This document shows positions 24,188-33,900 of a stretch of DNA of 64,000 nucleotides, piece by piece; position 1 is the stretch's first letter; every line of letters starts with the position of its first letter. The notes beneath the pieces are model-generated. The model was not told the DNA's origin. It did no database searches and saw only the letters and a list, made by a program, of their open reading frames with translations. The position numbers and the translations under genes were made by a program. The DNA is from Saccharothrix longispora (GTDB taxonomy: Bacteria; Actinomycetota; Actinomycetes; Mycobacteriales; Pseudonocardiaceae): the NCBI RefSeq assembly GCF_030852425.1, contig NZ_NSDM01000005.1:372338-436337 (forward strand), written 5' to 3'.

Positions 24188-25498
24188 TCAGCACGGCGGG
24201 GCGGTGCTGTCGCGGACGACGAGCGTGGTCGCCAGTTCGACGCGCTCCCGGGAGGTCGGCCGCCCGGCGACGAGCGACAGGAGCAGTTCGGCGGCGGTGG
24301 CCCCCATCTCGGCCGCGGGCTGCCGCACGGTGGTCAGCGGCGGCCCGCACCAGCGGCCGGCGGGGATGTCGTCGAAGCCGACCACGCTGAGGTCCTGCGG
24401 GACGCGCAGGCCCGCCTGCCGGGCCGCCTCGTAGACGCCCAGCGCCTGGAGGTCGTTGCCGCACACCACGGCGGTGGGCCGGTCGGGGAGCCGCAGCAGC
24501 TCCCGGGCGTGGTCGAGGCCGTCCTCGAAGGCGAACCGCCCGACGCGCACCAGCCGCTCGTCCACCCCGGCCCCGTGCGCGTCCATCGCCGCCCGGGCGC
24601 CCTCCAACCGGGCCCGCGCGCAGAGCCGTTCGACCGGGCCGGTGATGACGGCGATGCGCCGGTGCCCGAGGTCGAGCAGGTGCCGGGTGGCGGCGATCCC
24701 GCCGCTCCAGTTGGTCGCCCCGACCGAGGGCACCGGGTGCTCGGGCTCGCCCGTGGGGTCCAGGACGACCATCGGGATGCCGCTGGCCGTGAGCAGGGCG
24801 TGCTGCTCGGAGGTGAAGCCCAGGTGCACGGCGATGACGCCGAACGGCCGTCGCGCCAGCAGGTCGTGCGCCCAGGACCGGCCGCTCGACGTCTGCTGCA
24901 CCGCGTCGGTGAACCCGACCGCCAGCTCGTGCCCGCCGATCACCCGCCCGACCCCGCGCATGATCTCGACCGCGAGGAAGCTCTGCATCCCGTAGAAGAC
25001 GACCTCCACGTTCGGCGCCCGCACCGCCGCCTCCGGTCGGCGGTAACCGTGCTCGCGCAACGCGTCCTCCACCCGGCGCCGGGTCTCCGACGCCACACCC
25101 GCACGCCCGTTGAGCACCTTCGACACGGTGGGCGCCGACACCCCGGCCAGCCGCGCGACCGCCGCGACCGTCGGCTCGCCCCGCCGGGGACCCCGCCGGC
25201 GCAGGCCCGCGAGGCCGGTGGCGGGCGCCGGGCGCGCGTCACCGGCGACCGGCCGCTGCTCCGGGGCGTCCGCCGGGCGGGCCCGCGCCTCGCGCAACCC
25301 GCGGGCCTCGTCGAGCAGCCGGGCACGGACCGCCTCCGCCCGGCGGTCGGCCTCCGGACCGGCCGGGACCGTCTCCGTGAGGTAGCGCCGCTTCCGGGAG
25401 TCGGGCTCGACACCGGCGTACACCCGCACCCGCAACGACCCGCTCGGCAGCCTCTCGACCTCGCCGCGCGCCCGCCGTCCCGTCCCGGAGTTCCCCAT
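24188..25498 (-). CDS. LacI-family regulator with integrase-like N-terminal domain
   Basis: A sugar-responsive transcription factor of 436 residues; usual LacI proteins have about 340. Residues 9-65 (RRARGEVERLPSGSLRVRVYAG and KRRYLTETVPAGPEADRR) closely resemble the arm-type DNA-binding domain at the N-terminus of actinomycete tyrosine integrases. A Pro/Arg linker follows. The LacI HTH lies at 108-155 (TVAAVARLAGVSAPTVSKVLNG), and the periplasmic-binding-like effector domain at 165-430 ends with VVGFDDIPAGRWCGPPLTTVRQP. The ATG at 25498 is chosen over upstream in-frame starts. It is divergent from the Ser/Thr kinase. It is the only LacI protein in the window, so it is a candidate for binding the TTGTTAGCGCTAACAA sites, but this is untested and the gene is not adjacent to them. 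Confidence 0.85.
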   Translation of the reverse strand: MGNSGTGRRARGEVERLPSGSLRVRVYAGVEPDSRKRRYLTETVPAGPEADRRAEAVRARLLDEARGLREARARPADAPEQRPVAGDARPAPATGLAGLRRRGPRRGEPTVAAVARLAGVSAPTVSKVLNGRAGVASETRRRVEDALREHGYRRPEAAVRAPNVEVVFYGMQSFLAVEIMRGVGRVIGGHELAVGFTDAVQQTSSGRSWAHDLLARRPFGVIAVHLGFTSEQHALLTASGIPMVVLDPTGEPEHPVPSVGATNWSGGIAATRHLLDLGHRRIAVITGPVERLCARARLEGARAAMDAHGAGVDERLVRVGRFAFEDGLDHARELLRLPDRPTAVVCGNDLQALGVYEAARQAGLRVPQDLSVVGFDDIPAGRWCGPPLTTVRQPAAEMGATAAELLLSLVAGRPTSRERVELATTLVVRDSTAPPC

Positions 25499-25619
25499 GG
25501 AGCCACAGTAATGAGACAGTCGCTCCACGCCAGTCGTCCGGCCGCTCCGCACACCTCCCGACCGGAGGTCGTCCCCACCGGTGCCCGGTCCCCCGGTGGT
25601 CGGTTGCTAGCGTGACGCG

Positions 25620-27278
25620 GTGTCTGAGCGAGAGCACACCGGGCGGATCATCGACGGCCGCTTCGAACTGCTGGCCAGGTTGGGCAGCGGCGGGATGGGC
25701 ACGGTCTGGCGCGCCCTCGACCTGGGGCTGCACCGCGAGGTCGCCATCAAGGAGGTCCGCCCGGCCGACACCGACCAGGTCGAGAGCAACCCCGCGATGG
25801 CCGCTCAGCTGCGGGAGCGCGTGCTGCGCGAGTCCCGCGCCCTGGCCCGGTTGCAGCACCCGAACGTCGTGTCGATCTACCAGATCGTCGAGTCGCCCGA
25901 CTCGCCGTACCCGTGGATCGTCATGGAGCTGGTCCGCGGCACGTCGCTGGACGCGCGGCTGGACGGCGGCGTGCTCACCCCGGCCGAGGCGGCGCGGGTC
26001 GGGCGGGACGTGCTCGCGGCGCTGCGCTCGGCCCACTCCGCGGGCGTGCTGCACCGCGACGTCAAGCCCGGCAACGTGTTGCTGCGGACGGACGGCAGCG
26101 CCGTGCTCACCGACTTCGGCATCGCCGCCCTGCAGGGCTCGACCCAGCTCACCGCGACCGGCGACGTCATCGGTTCCCCGGAGTACATCGCCCCGGAGCG
26201 GCTGCGCGGCGACGAGACGCACGCCGCGTCGGACTTCTGGTCGCTCGCCATGCTGCTGTACGTGGCCGTCGAGGGTCACCACCCGATGCGCCGCGCGTCC
26301 ACGATGGCGACCCTCGCCGCGGTCATGACCGAGCCGGTGCCGCCGCCGAGACGCGCGGGCGCCCTGGCGCCCGCCCTCGACGCGGCCCTGCGCAACGACC
26401 CCGCCGACCGGCCGACCGGCGAGGTGCTGGACCGGATGTTCGCCGCCGCCGAGCGCGACCCGGCCCCGTTCCCGGGACCTCCCACCCCGGGCGGGTTCGC
26501 CGTCCCGGGGCCGCCGGGCGGTCCTCGGCCGCAGTACCCCCACCGGCCGTCCGGACCGACGCCGATCCCGGTCGGCGGGCCGCACCCCCACGGCTACCCG
26601 CAGCCCCACCCGACGCCGATCCCGCTCCCGGTCACGGGGGCGCGCAAGCGGACGGTCGCCGTGGTCCTCTCGCTGGTCGGGGTGGCGCTGATCGTCGCGA
26701 CCACGCTCGTCGTCCGCACGTGGGTCTCGGACGGCTCGGCGAACGCCGGCGGGAGCACGTCGACCACGCCGACGGCCACCGGGCCGGGCACCGGCCCGCC
26801 CGCCGTCCCGACCACCGCGCCGGCCGACGTGGTGGAGGACGACCTGCTCACGCCCGCCGGCGCGCGCAAAGCGGTCGGTGCGCTCGGCGAGGCGATGGGC
26901 GGCACCGCGGTGTCCGAGCTGACGCTGTGGCCGGACCGCGCCACGGCCGTCGCCCCGACCGCGGCTGTCGCGCACGGCTTCGACAACTTCGAGTACAGGG
27001 GCGGCAAGGCCACCAGGAAGGGCCCGGACGGGGTGGACGCCGACGAGGCGGTGCTCGACCTGAACGAGGTGGACTGGGACGCCCTGCCCGCCCTGTTCGA
27101 GCGGGCGGACCTGGAGCTGGGCGTCCCGGCGCCGACCATGCGCTACGTGATCGTGGACACCGGCCTCATCGACAAGATCGCGTCGGTGAAGGTGTACCTG
27201 ATCGACGACTACGGCGCCGCGTACCTCCAGGCGGACCTGAAGGGCGAGGTGCAGAAGACCTACCCGCGCGACAAGTGA
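25620..27278 (+). CDS. Membrane Ser/Thr protein kinase, PknB-like
   Basis: A 552-residue Hanks-type kinase. The kinase domain spans about 14-270, with Gly loop LGSGGMGTVW, Lys in VAIKEV, catalytic loop HRDVKPGNVLL, DFG and the activation segment GSPEYIAPER. A Pro/Gly/His-rich juxtamembrane segment (280-340) and one transmembrane helix (TVAVVLSLVGVALIVATTLVV, about 343-363) follow. The roughly 185-residue extracytoplasmic domain starts with a Thr-rich linker and lacks PASTA repeats, so the ligand is not peptidoglycan of the usual PknB kind. The GTG start at 25620 has little leader. Neighbours give no clue to the substrate. Confidence 0.92.
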   Translation: MSEREHTGRIIDGRFELLARLGSGGMGTVWRALDLGLHREVAIKEVRPADTDQVESNPAMAAQLRERVLRESRALARLQHPNVVSIYQIVESPDSPYPWIVMELVRGTSLDARLDGGVLTPAEAARVGRDVLAALRSAHSAGVLHRDVKPGNVLLRTDGSAVLTDFGIAALQGSTQLTATGDVIGSPEYIAPERLRGDETHAASDFWSLAMLLYVAVEGHHPMRRASTMATLAAVMTEPVPPPRRAGALAPALDAALRNDPADRPTGEVLDRMFAAAERDPAPFPGPPTPGGFAVPGPPGGPRPQYPHRPSGPTPIPVGGPHPHGYPQPHPTPIPLPVTGARKRTVAVVLSLVGVALIVATTLVVRTWVSDGSANAGGSTSTTPTATGPGTGPPAVPTTAPADVVEDDLLTPAGARKAVGALGEAMGGTAVSELTLWPDRATAVAPTAAVAHGFDNFEYRGGKATRKGPDGVDADEAVLDLNEVDWDALPALFERADLELGVPAPTMRYVIVDTGLIDKIASVKVYLIDDYGAAYLQADLKGEVQKTYPRDK

Positions 27279-27314
27279 GCGGCCGGCGGCTCGGTGGGCC
27301 GCCGCCCGCCCGCG

Positions 27315-28484
27315 TCAGCCGACGGGCTGCCGGTCCCGCTTGGCGTAGCTGAACTTCCGCATGATCGGCCGCTCCACGAGGTGGAACAGCAGCGCGCCCG
27401 CGGCCAGCGTCGCGACGAACAGCACGAGCGCGACCAGGATGGCGGTGGGGGTGTCGTGCGTGCCGCGCAGCAGCCAGCCGCCGTAGATGACCACGACGCC
27501 CTGGCACAGGTAGAAGCCGAAGGAGACGTCGCCGAGCCACCGCATCGTGCGGCCGCGCAGGGCACTGCGGCGACCGTCGACGTCCGCCGCCGCGGCGGCG
27601 CAGATGAGCACGCCCAACGGGACGGCGGTCGCCACGGTGAAGCCCCACACCATCGGCGCGTACAGCGCGGCGGCGTACCCGACGGCGGTCAGCAGCGCGG
27701 CGGGCAGGATGCCGATCGAGGGCCACCGGCCGGCCATCACGACGCGGGCCAGGACCATGCCCAGCACGAACTCGAACAGCCGCATCGGCGGGAAGACGTA
27801 GCCGAACCAGAACTGCAGGTCCGACAGCGGCGCGTCGGCGGTCCGGCCACCCGGGACGAGGTACTGGGTCACGAGCTGGTGGACGACCATCCCGGCGACC
27901 ATCAGGCCGGCCCAGGTCCACAGGCGACTGTCCGCGATGCGCTTGACGCCGCGCAGCAGCACCGGGAACAGCAGGTAGAACAGCAGTTCGCAGCACAGCG
28001 TCCAGGCCGGCACGTTGATGCTGCGGTGGATCTCGGTCTGCGGGAAGAACGCGTGCACCAGCAGCAGGTTGGGCAGGTAGGCGACCCACGGCGTGATCGC
28101 CGAGGCGAACACCAGCAGCGTGACGGCCCACGTGACCACGTGGTTGGGGAAGATCTTGAGCACCCGGCGGCGCCAGAACGGCCGGGCCGCCTCGCCGTCG
28201 CGGGCCGACCAGGTCAGCACGAACCCGCTGAGGATGAAGAAGAACGAGACGCCGACGTACCCGGCTTTGCCGAACAACCAGAAGAGGTCCTGCGCGGTGC
28301 CGGGATCGCCGAACGGGGACATCATCGCGTGCGGCGGGATCGGCGAGGGCATCATCACCGTGATGTGGAAGAGGAACACCAGCATCGCCGCGATGAACCG
28401 CAAACCGGTCAACGAGGGCAGTTCCACGGCTCTCGCCGCAAGGCGGGCGCGCAATCCGGACGCCATCGACCCGGTGGGGACCAT
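27315..28484 (-). CDS. Acyltransferase family 3 membrane protein (OafA/YrhL-like)
   Basis: A multipass membrane O-acyltransferase that transfers acetyl or other acyl groups to extracytoplasmic sugars or lipids. The 389-residue protein has about ten helices. The first holds the conserved LTGLRFIAAMLVFLFHITV with the catalytic-type His, followed by FFILSGFVLTWS and WRRRVLKIFPNHVV. I chose the ATG at 28484 because GGAAGGA lies 8 nt upstream; the longer start at 28511 lacks this. It converges with the kinase gene. Its promoter lies in the same inverted-repeat-rich region as the xylanase promoter, so joint control is possible. Confidence 0.88.
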   Translation of the reverse strand: MVPTGSMASGLRARLAARAVELPSLTGLRFIAAMLVFLFHITVMMPSPIPPHAMMSPFGDPGTAQDLFWLFGKAGYVGVSFFFILSGFVLTWSARDGEAARPFWRRRVLKIFPNHVVTWAVTLLVFASAITPWVAYLPNLLLVHAFFPQTEIHRSINVPAWTLCCELLFYLLFPVLLRGVKRIADSRLWTWAGLMVAGMVVHQLVTQYLVPGGRTADAPLSDLQFWFGYVFPPMRLFEFVLGMVLARVVMAGRWPSIGILPAALLTAVGYAAALYAPMVWGFTVATAVPLGVLICAAAAADVDGRRSALRGRTMRWLGDVSFGFYLCQGVVVIYGGWLLRGTHDTPTAILVALVLFVATLAAGALLFHLVERPIMRKFSYAKRDRQPVG

Positions 28485-28586
28485 GTGCTTTTCCTTCCAC
28501 GAGGGAGTCACGAACCAGTCGTGCCCTTCCGGCGATTACGACCGGGTCGTGCGCTTTCCGAGAGCCCCCTTGCTCCAAGATCGATC

Positions 28587-28608
28587 GGTCGGAAATGTAC
28601 GTCCGACC
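28587..28608. promoter_or_regulatory. Inverted repeat GGTCGGA-N8-TCCGACC
   Basis: A perfect 7-bp dyad with an 8-bp spacer lies about 100 bp upstream of the acyltransferase start on the minus strand. It is probably an operator for that gene. The binder is unknown. Confidence 0.4.
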
Positions 28609-28773
28609 CCGTGGGCACGCAAGGGTCCGGGACCGGAACACCGGGCGACCGGTCCGTGAAGCCGAGGTGCCGCGGCGCGACGCCCCGGAGAGGCCGCGGC
28701 CCGCGCGGCCTTCGACGCGACCACCCCGACACACCGTCCCGGCGATGGGTCGACATCGGATGCCGATGCTAAA

Positions 28774-28795
28774 ATGTTTGCGCTAACTTTAGCGC
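28774..28795. promoter_or_regulatory. LacI-type operator-like site, copy 3, overlapping a perfect palindrome
   Basis: ATGTTTGCGCTAACTT (28774-28789) matches TTGTTAGCGCTAACAA at 12 of 16. It overlaps the perfect palindrome GCGCTAA-CT-TTAGCGC (28780-28795). This is midway between the divergent acyltransferase and xylanase genes. Confidence 0.5.
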
Positions 28796-28812
28796 GACCA
28801 ATCGAATCCACT

Positions 28813-28864
28813 GTCGAATGACATTCGACGAGACAGCGCCACTTGCCTGTGCGAAACAGTTTCG
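28813..28864. promoter_or_regulatory. Two further dyads, including a CGAAAC-A-GTTTCG box
   Basis: GTCGAAT-GAC-ATTCGAC (28813-28829) and CGAAAC-A-GTTTCG (28852-28864) are both perfect. The second resembles the CGAAA/TTTCG inverted repeats reported as negative control elements in front of streptomycete xylanase genes. It lies about 240 bp before the GH10 xylanase. Confidence 0.5.
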
Positions 28865-28984
28865 TAACATCTTGACCGGCTGTCTCTCGTCGTCCACAGT
28901 CGGAGAGGCACGACGCCCGCCGGTAGCGACAACCGCGTCAACTCGACAACACCCCCATTTCCACCGAGGAGACCAACGGCGAAA

Positions 28985-29000
28985 TTGTTAACGCTAACAA
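28985..29000. promoter_or_regulatory. LacI-type operator, copy 4, ahead of the xylanase
   Basis: TTGTTAACGCTAACAA matches the consensus at 15 of 16 and is the best copy in the window. It lies about 100 bp before the xylanase start, a typical position for a LacI-family repressor site overlapping or just downstream of a promoter. Confidence 0.7.
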
Positions 29001-29093
29001 GTCTGTTGGACCTCCTGTCGCGACCAGCCGAGCGGGTGCCGGCCAGTGCCCCTGTCACCGCGGCACCACGACACGCGGTGTTCTGATCCGTGA

Positions 29094-30581
<1,488 letters not shown>

Positions 30582-30602
30582 CGCACGTCCACCCTTCTCC
30601 CC

Positions 30603-30638
30603 GCGGCACCCCGTTCCCCTGACAGAGCGGGGTGCCGC
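30603..30638 (+). terminator. Hairpin between the xylanase and the CBM13-GH43 gene
   Basis: A perfect 11-bp stem has arms GCGGCACCCCG (30603-30613) and 30628-30638, 22 bp after the xylanase stop and only 31 bp before the next start codon. It could be a terminator, an mRNA-stability element or an attenuator within the operon. Confidence 0.65.
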
Positions 30639-30669
30639 CCTCCCCATCACCGACGAAAGGGTGCGAACC

Positions 30670-32799
30670 ATGTACGGGACAAACCAACCCCCGTCACCGA
30701 CGCGCCGGTCAGCCGTGCCCGGTTCCCCGTCGGGACGCCGCCGCCGGTGGGGCGGAGCAGCCGTCGCGCTCGTGGCCGTCCTGCTGGGCGGCATCACGGT
30801 GGTGCTCGGCTCCACGACGGCATCGGCCGCCACCGTGGACACGACGGCCTGGTACGTGCTGGTGAACCGGAACAGCGGCAAGGCGCTCGACGTCTACAAC
30901 CTCGCCACGAGCGACGGCGCGCGCATCACCCAGTGGGCCCGCAACGACGGCAACCAGCAGCAGTGGCAGTTCGTCGACTCCGGCGGCGGCTACTACCGGC
31001 TCAAGTCGCGCCACTCCGGCAAGGTGCTCGACGTCTACAACTTCTCCACCGCGGACGGTGGCGGCATCGTGCAGTGGGCCGACGGCAACGGCACCAACCA
31101 GCAGTTCCGCCTCGCCGACTCCGACGGCGGCCACGTGCGGCTGATCAACCGCAACAGCAACAAGGCCGTCGAGGTGCAGGGCGCCTCCACGGCCGACGGC
31201 GCGAACGTCGTGCAGTACAGCGACTGGGGCGGCGCCAACCAGCAGTGGCAGCTCGTCCGGGTCGGCGGCGGCGGTCCGACGACCACCACGACCACCCAGC
31301 CGGGCGGCCAGTACACCAACCCGGTCGTGTGGCAGGACTTCGCCGACGTCGAGGTCATCCGGGTCGGTGACGCGTACTACATGACCGCGTCGACCATGCA
31401 CTACTCCCCCGGCGCGCCGATCCTGCGCTCCTACGACCTCGTCAACTGGGAGTTCGCCGGCCATTCGGTGCCCTCCCTGGACTTCGGCGCCAAGTACGAC
31501 CTGACCAACGGGCAGCGGGCCTACGTCAACGGCATCTGGGCCTCGACGCTCCAGTACCGGCAGAGCAACCGGACCTACTACTGGGCCGGCTGCATCGACT
31601 TCAACGACACCTACATCTACACCGCGAGCAGCGTCGAGGGTCCGTGGAACCGGCACGCCCAGATCGACAACTGCTACTACGACGCGGGCATGCTCATCGA
31701 CGACAACGACACGATGTACGTCGCGTACGGCAACGGCGCCATCAGCGTCGCCCAGCTGTCCGCCGACGGGCGCAGCCAGGTCCGCGCGCAGCAGGTCTTC
31801 CAGACCCCCTCGAACATCGGGACGCTGGAGGGCGCGCGGTTCTACAAGCGCAACGGCAGCTACTACATCTGGCTGACCCGACCCGCCAACGGCCAGTACG
31901 TGCTCAAGTCGGACAACGGCCCCTTCGGCCCGTACACCGTGCGGCAGGTGCTGCTCGACCTGCCGGGCCCGATCCCCGGTGGCGGCGTGCCCCACCAGGG
32001 CGGCCTGGTCCAGACCCAGAACGGCTCCTGGTACTACATGTCGTTCGTGGACGCCTACCCCGGCGGCCGCGTCCCGGCGCTCGCCCCGATCACCTGGACG
32101 GCGGACGGGTGGCCGACCCTCCAGACGGTCAACGGCAGGTGGGGCGTGAACTACCCGTCGCCGCTGCCGCCCCGGCCGGTCAAACCCCTCACCGGGTCGG
32201 ACACCTTCGCGGGCACGGCGCTCGGTCCGCAGTGGGAGTGGAACCACGACCCGGACACGTCCCGCTACTCGGTGGCCAACGGGCTGAGGCTCCAGACGGC
32301 CACGGTCACCAACGACCTGTACGCCGCACGCAACACCCTGACCCACCGCATCCAGGGACCGACCTCCACCGCCACGATCGAACTCGACCACAGCGCGATG
32401 CGCGACGGCGACCGCTCCGGCCTGGCGATGCTGCGCCAGTCCTCGGCGTGGATCGGCGTCAAGCGCGACGACGGCCAGACCCGCGTCGTGATGACCAACG
32501 GCCTGACCATGGACAGCAGTTGGCGCACCACCGGCACCGGCACCGAGGCCGCGAGCGCCGCGGTCGGCGGCAGCCGGACCTGGCTGCGGGTCAACGCCGA
32601 CATCCAACCCGGGTCCAACCGGGTCGCCCGGTTCTCCTACAGCACCGACGGCGTGAACTTCACCCCGCTCGGGCCCGCGTTCACGCTGAACAACGCCTGG
32701 CAGTTCTTCATGGGCTACCGCTTCGGGATCTTCAACTTCGCCACGCAGTCCCTGGGCGGCGCGGTGACGGTGCGCAAGTTCGACCTGACCACGCCCTGA
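30670..32799 (+). CDS. Secreted CBM13-GH43 beta-xylosidase/arabinofuranosidase
   Basis: A 709-residue exo-enzyme acting on xylo-oligosaccharides or arabinoxylan. The ATG at 30670 has AAAGGG 9 nt upstream. The order is a long signal peptide (cleavage near TASA-AT, about residue 55), CBM13 at 57-190, a Thr-rich linker, a GH43 propeller at about 215-505 and a C-terminal beta-sandwich at about 515-707 of the DUF1349/GH43_C2 type (GSDTFAGTALGPQWEWNHDP). Likely catalytic acids are Asp in WQDFADVEVIRVG, Asp in YYDAGMLIDDND and Glu in TLEGARFYK. Its lectin module is almost the same as that of the GH10 xylanase, so both enzymes should bind the same polymer. A strong terminator follows. Confidence 0.9.
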   Translation: MYGTNQPPSPTRRSAVPGSPSGRRRRWGGAAVALVAVLLGGITVVLGSTTASAATVDTTAWYVLVNRNSGKALDVYNLATSDGARITQWARNDGNQQQWQFVDSGGGYYRLKSRHSGKVLDVYNFSTADGGGIVQWADGNGTNQQFRLADSDGGHVRLINRNSNKAVEVQGASTADGANVVQYSDWGGANQQWQLVRVGGGGPTTTTTTQPGGQYTNPVVWQDFADVEVIRVGDAYYMTASTMHYSPGAPILRSYDLVNWEFAGHSVPSLDFGAKYDLTNGQRAYVNGIWASTLQYRQSNRTYYWAGCIDFNDTYIYTASSVEGPWNRHAQIDNCYYDAGMLIDDNDTMYVAYGNGAISVAQLSADGRSQVRAQQVFQTPSNIGTLEGARFYKRNGSYYIWLTRPANGQYVLKSDNGPFGPYTVRQVLLDLPGPIPGGGVPHQGGLVQTQNGSWYYMSFVDAYPGGRVPALAPITWTADGWPTLQTVNGRWGVNYPSPLPPRPVKPLTGSDTFAGTALGPQWEWNHDPDTSRYSVANGLRLQTATVTNDLYAARNTLTHRIQGPTSTATIELDHSAMRDGDRSGLAMLRQSSAWIGVKRDDGQTRVVMTNGLTMDSSWRTTGTGTEAASAAVGGSRTWLRVNADIQPGSNRVARFSYSTDGVNFTPLGPAFTLNNAWQFFMGYRFGIFNFATQSLGGAVTVRKFDLTTP
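30838..31268 (+). repeat. CBM13 module repeat, copy 2
   Basis: Near-identical to 30153-30581, with offsets of 685 bp at the start and 688 bp at the end, reflecting the one-codon length change. A third, diverged copy lies in the gene at 3167-4660. Confidence 0.8.
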
Positions 32800-32813
32800 C
32801 CGCTCGTGGTCGG

Positions 32814-32852
32814 CGGTGCCCGGTGTGGTCCAGGAGGCCACACCGGGCACCG
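32814..32852 (+). terminator. Terminator after the CBM13-GH43 gene
   Basis: A perfect 15-bp stem (32814-32828 with 32838-32852) and a 9-nt loop start 15 bp after the stop. It also lies beyond the Spo0M gene, which converges from the right, so it may act on both strands. Confidence 0.85.
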
Positions 32853-32858
32853 GTCGGA

Positions 32859-33866
32859 CTACTCCTCGTCGCCGCCGAAGGCCTCGCCGCCGTCGTCCTC
32901 GAACGCGTCGTCGAGGGCCTCGCCGATGATCATGCCGCCGACCACGCCCGCCGCCGCGCCCGCGACCACGCCGCCCATGCCCGGCCCCCGGCGGTGGCCG
33001 TGGTGCCCGTGCTGGTCGTAGCCGTGGCCGTAGCCCGGCTGGCCGTACCCGGGCTGGCCGTACGCCTGGTGACCGCCGCCGAAGGCCGCGTGGCCGCCGC
33101 GCTGGGAGACCTGGGCCAGCCACTGGTCGATCGCGCCCGCCCAGTCGGTCTGCATCGCGTCCTGGTGGGACACGTGGAACCGCCCGAACGAGTCGCCGCC
33201 GGACGAGAACATCCCGCCGCGCTTGTCGGCCTCCAGCACCACGACCAGCTCGTGCGGGTTCGTCACGAAGGTCAGCTCGACCTGGCTGAGCGCACCCGCG
33301 TACCGGGCGGGCGGGAAGAACTCGATCTCCTGGTAGAACCCGAGCTCCTGCTGCACGCCGTGGATGCGCCCGGCCTCCACGTCGGCCGACCGGAACTGGA
33401 AGCCCAGCTGCCCGAACGCCTCCAGCACGCGGTCCTGCGACGGCAGCGGGCCGATGAACAGCGGGTCGAGGTCGCCCTTGTCGGGCGCGCCGGAGATCAC
33501 CAGCTCGGTGCGCACGCCGACGGTCATGCCGGGCAGCGGCTGACCGCCCACGGCGGTGATCGGGGCCTCCCACGGCACCGGCACCTGGAACGGCACCGAC
33601 ACCGGTTGGTTCGCCGCCACGTGCACGCCCTGGGCGACCTGCACGCGCAGGAACTCGGCCGTGCCGCCGAACTCCTGGTCGCCGTGCTCGACCTCGACGC
33701 GCGTGACCAGCGACAGCACGACCTGGTCGATGCGGGCCTCGTTGCTGCCGCCCTGGATGCGCACCTGACCGGTGACGACCTGGCCGGGCACGACGTGCGG
33801 GGTGTCCAGGACGGTGTCGACGGACGGGGCGCCGACGCCGAAGGCGCTGAGCATCCGCTTGAACAT
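32859..33866 (-). CDS. Spo0M/SpoOM-family sporulation control protein
   Basis: A cytoplasmic arrestin-like protein linked in Bacillus to sporulation control. The 335-residue protein has the family N-terminus MFKRMLSAFGVGAPSVDTVLDTP and two arrestin-like beta-sandwich halves to about residue 240 (VPFQVPVPWEAPIT, GFYQEIEFFPP, ELTFVTNPHELVVVLEADKRGG). The C-terminus is unusual. A low-complexity Gly/His/Tyr stretch (QPGYGQPGYGHGYDQHGHHGH) is followed by a glycine-zipper-like hydrophobic segment (GGVVAGAAAGVVGGMIIGEAL) and an acidic tail, which may contact membrane. It lies 34 bp beyond the CNNM operon on the same strand and may be cotranscribed. Confidence 0.9.
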   Translation of the reverse strand: MFKRMLSAFGVGAPSVDTVLDTPHVVPGQVVTGQVRIQGGSNEARIDQVVLSLVTRVEVEHGDQEFGGTAEFLRVQVAQGVHVAANQPVSVPFQVPVPWEAPITAVGGQPLPGMTVGVRTELVISGAPDKGDLDPLFIGPLPSQDRVLEAFGQLGFQFRSADVEAGRIHGVQQELGFYQEIEFFPPARYAGALSQVELTFVTNPHELVVVLEADKRGGMFSSGGDSFGRFHVSHQDAMQTDWAGAIDQWLAQVSQRGGHAAFGGGHQAYGQPGYGQPGYGHGYDQHGHHGHRRGPGMGGVVAGAAAGVVGGMIIGEALDDAFEDDGGEAFGGDEE

Positions 33867-33900
33867 GCGGTTCCTCTTTCAGGAGTGGGACGGGTGGGGT

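Noticed and set aside
30709-33573. A 954-codon minus-strand frame over the CBM13-GH43 gene and part of the Spo0M gene
   Set aside because: Opposite to a strongly supported glycosidase and in a wrong frame over Spo0M; composition is that of a shadow.
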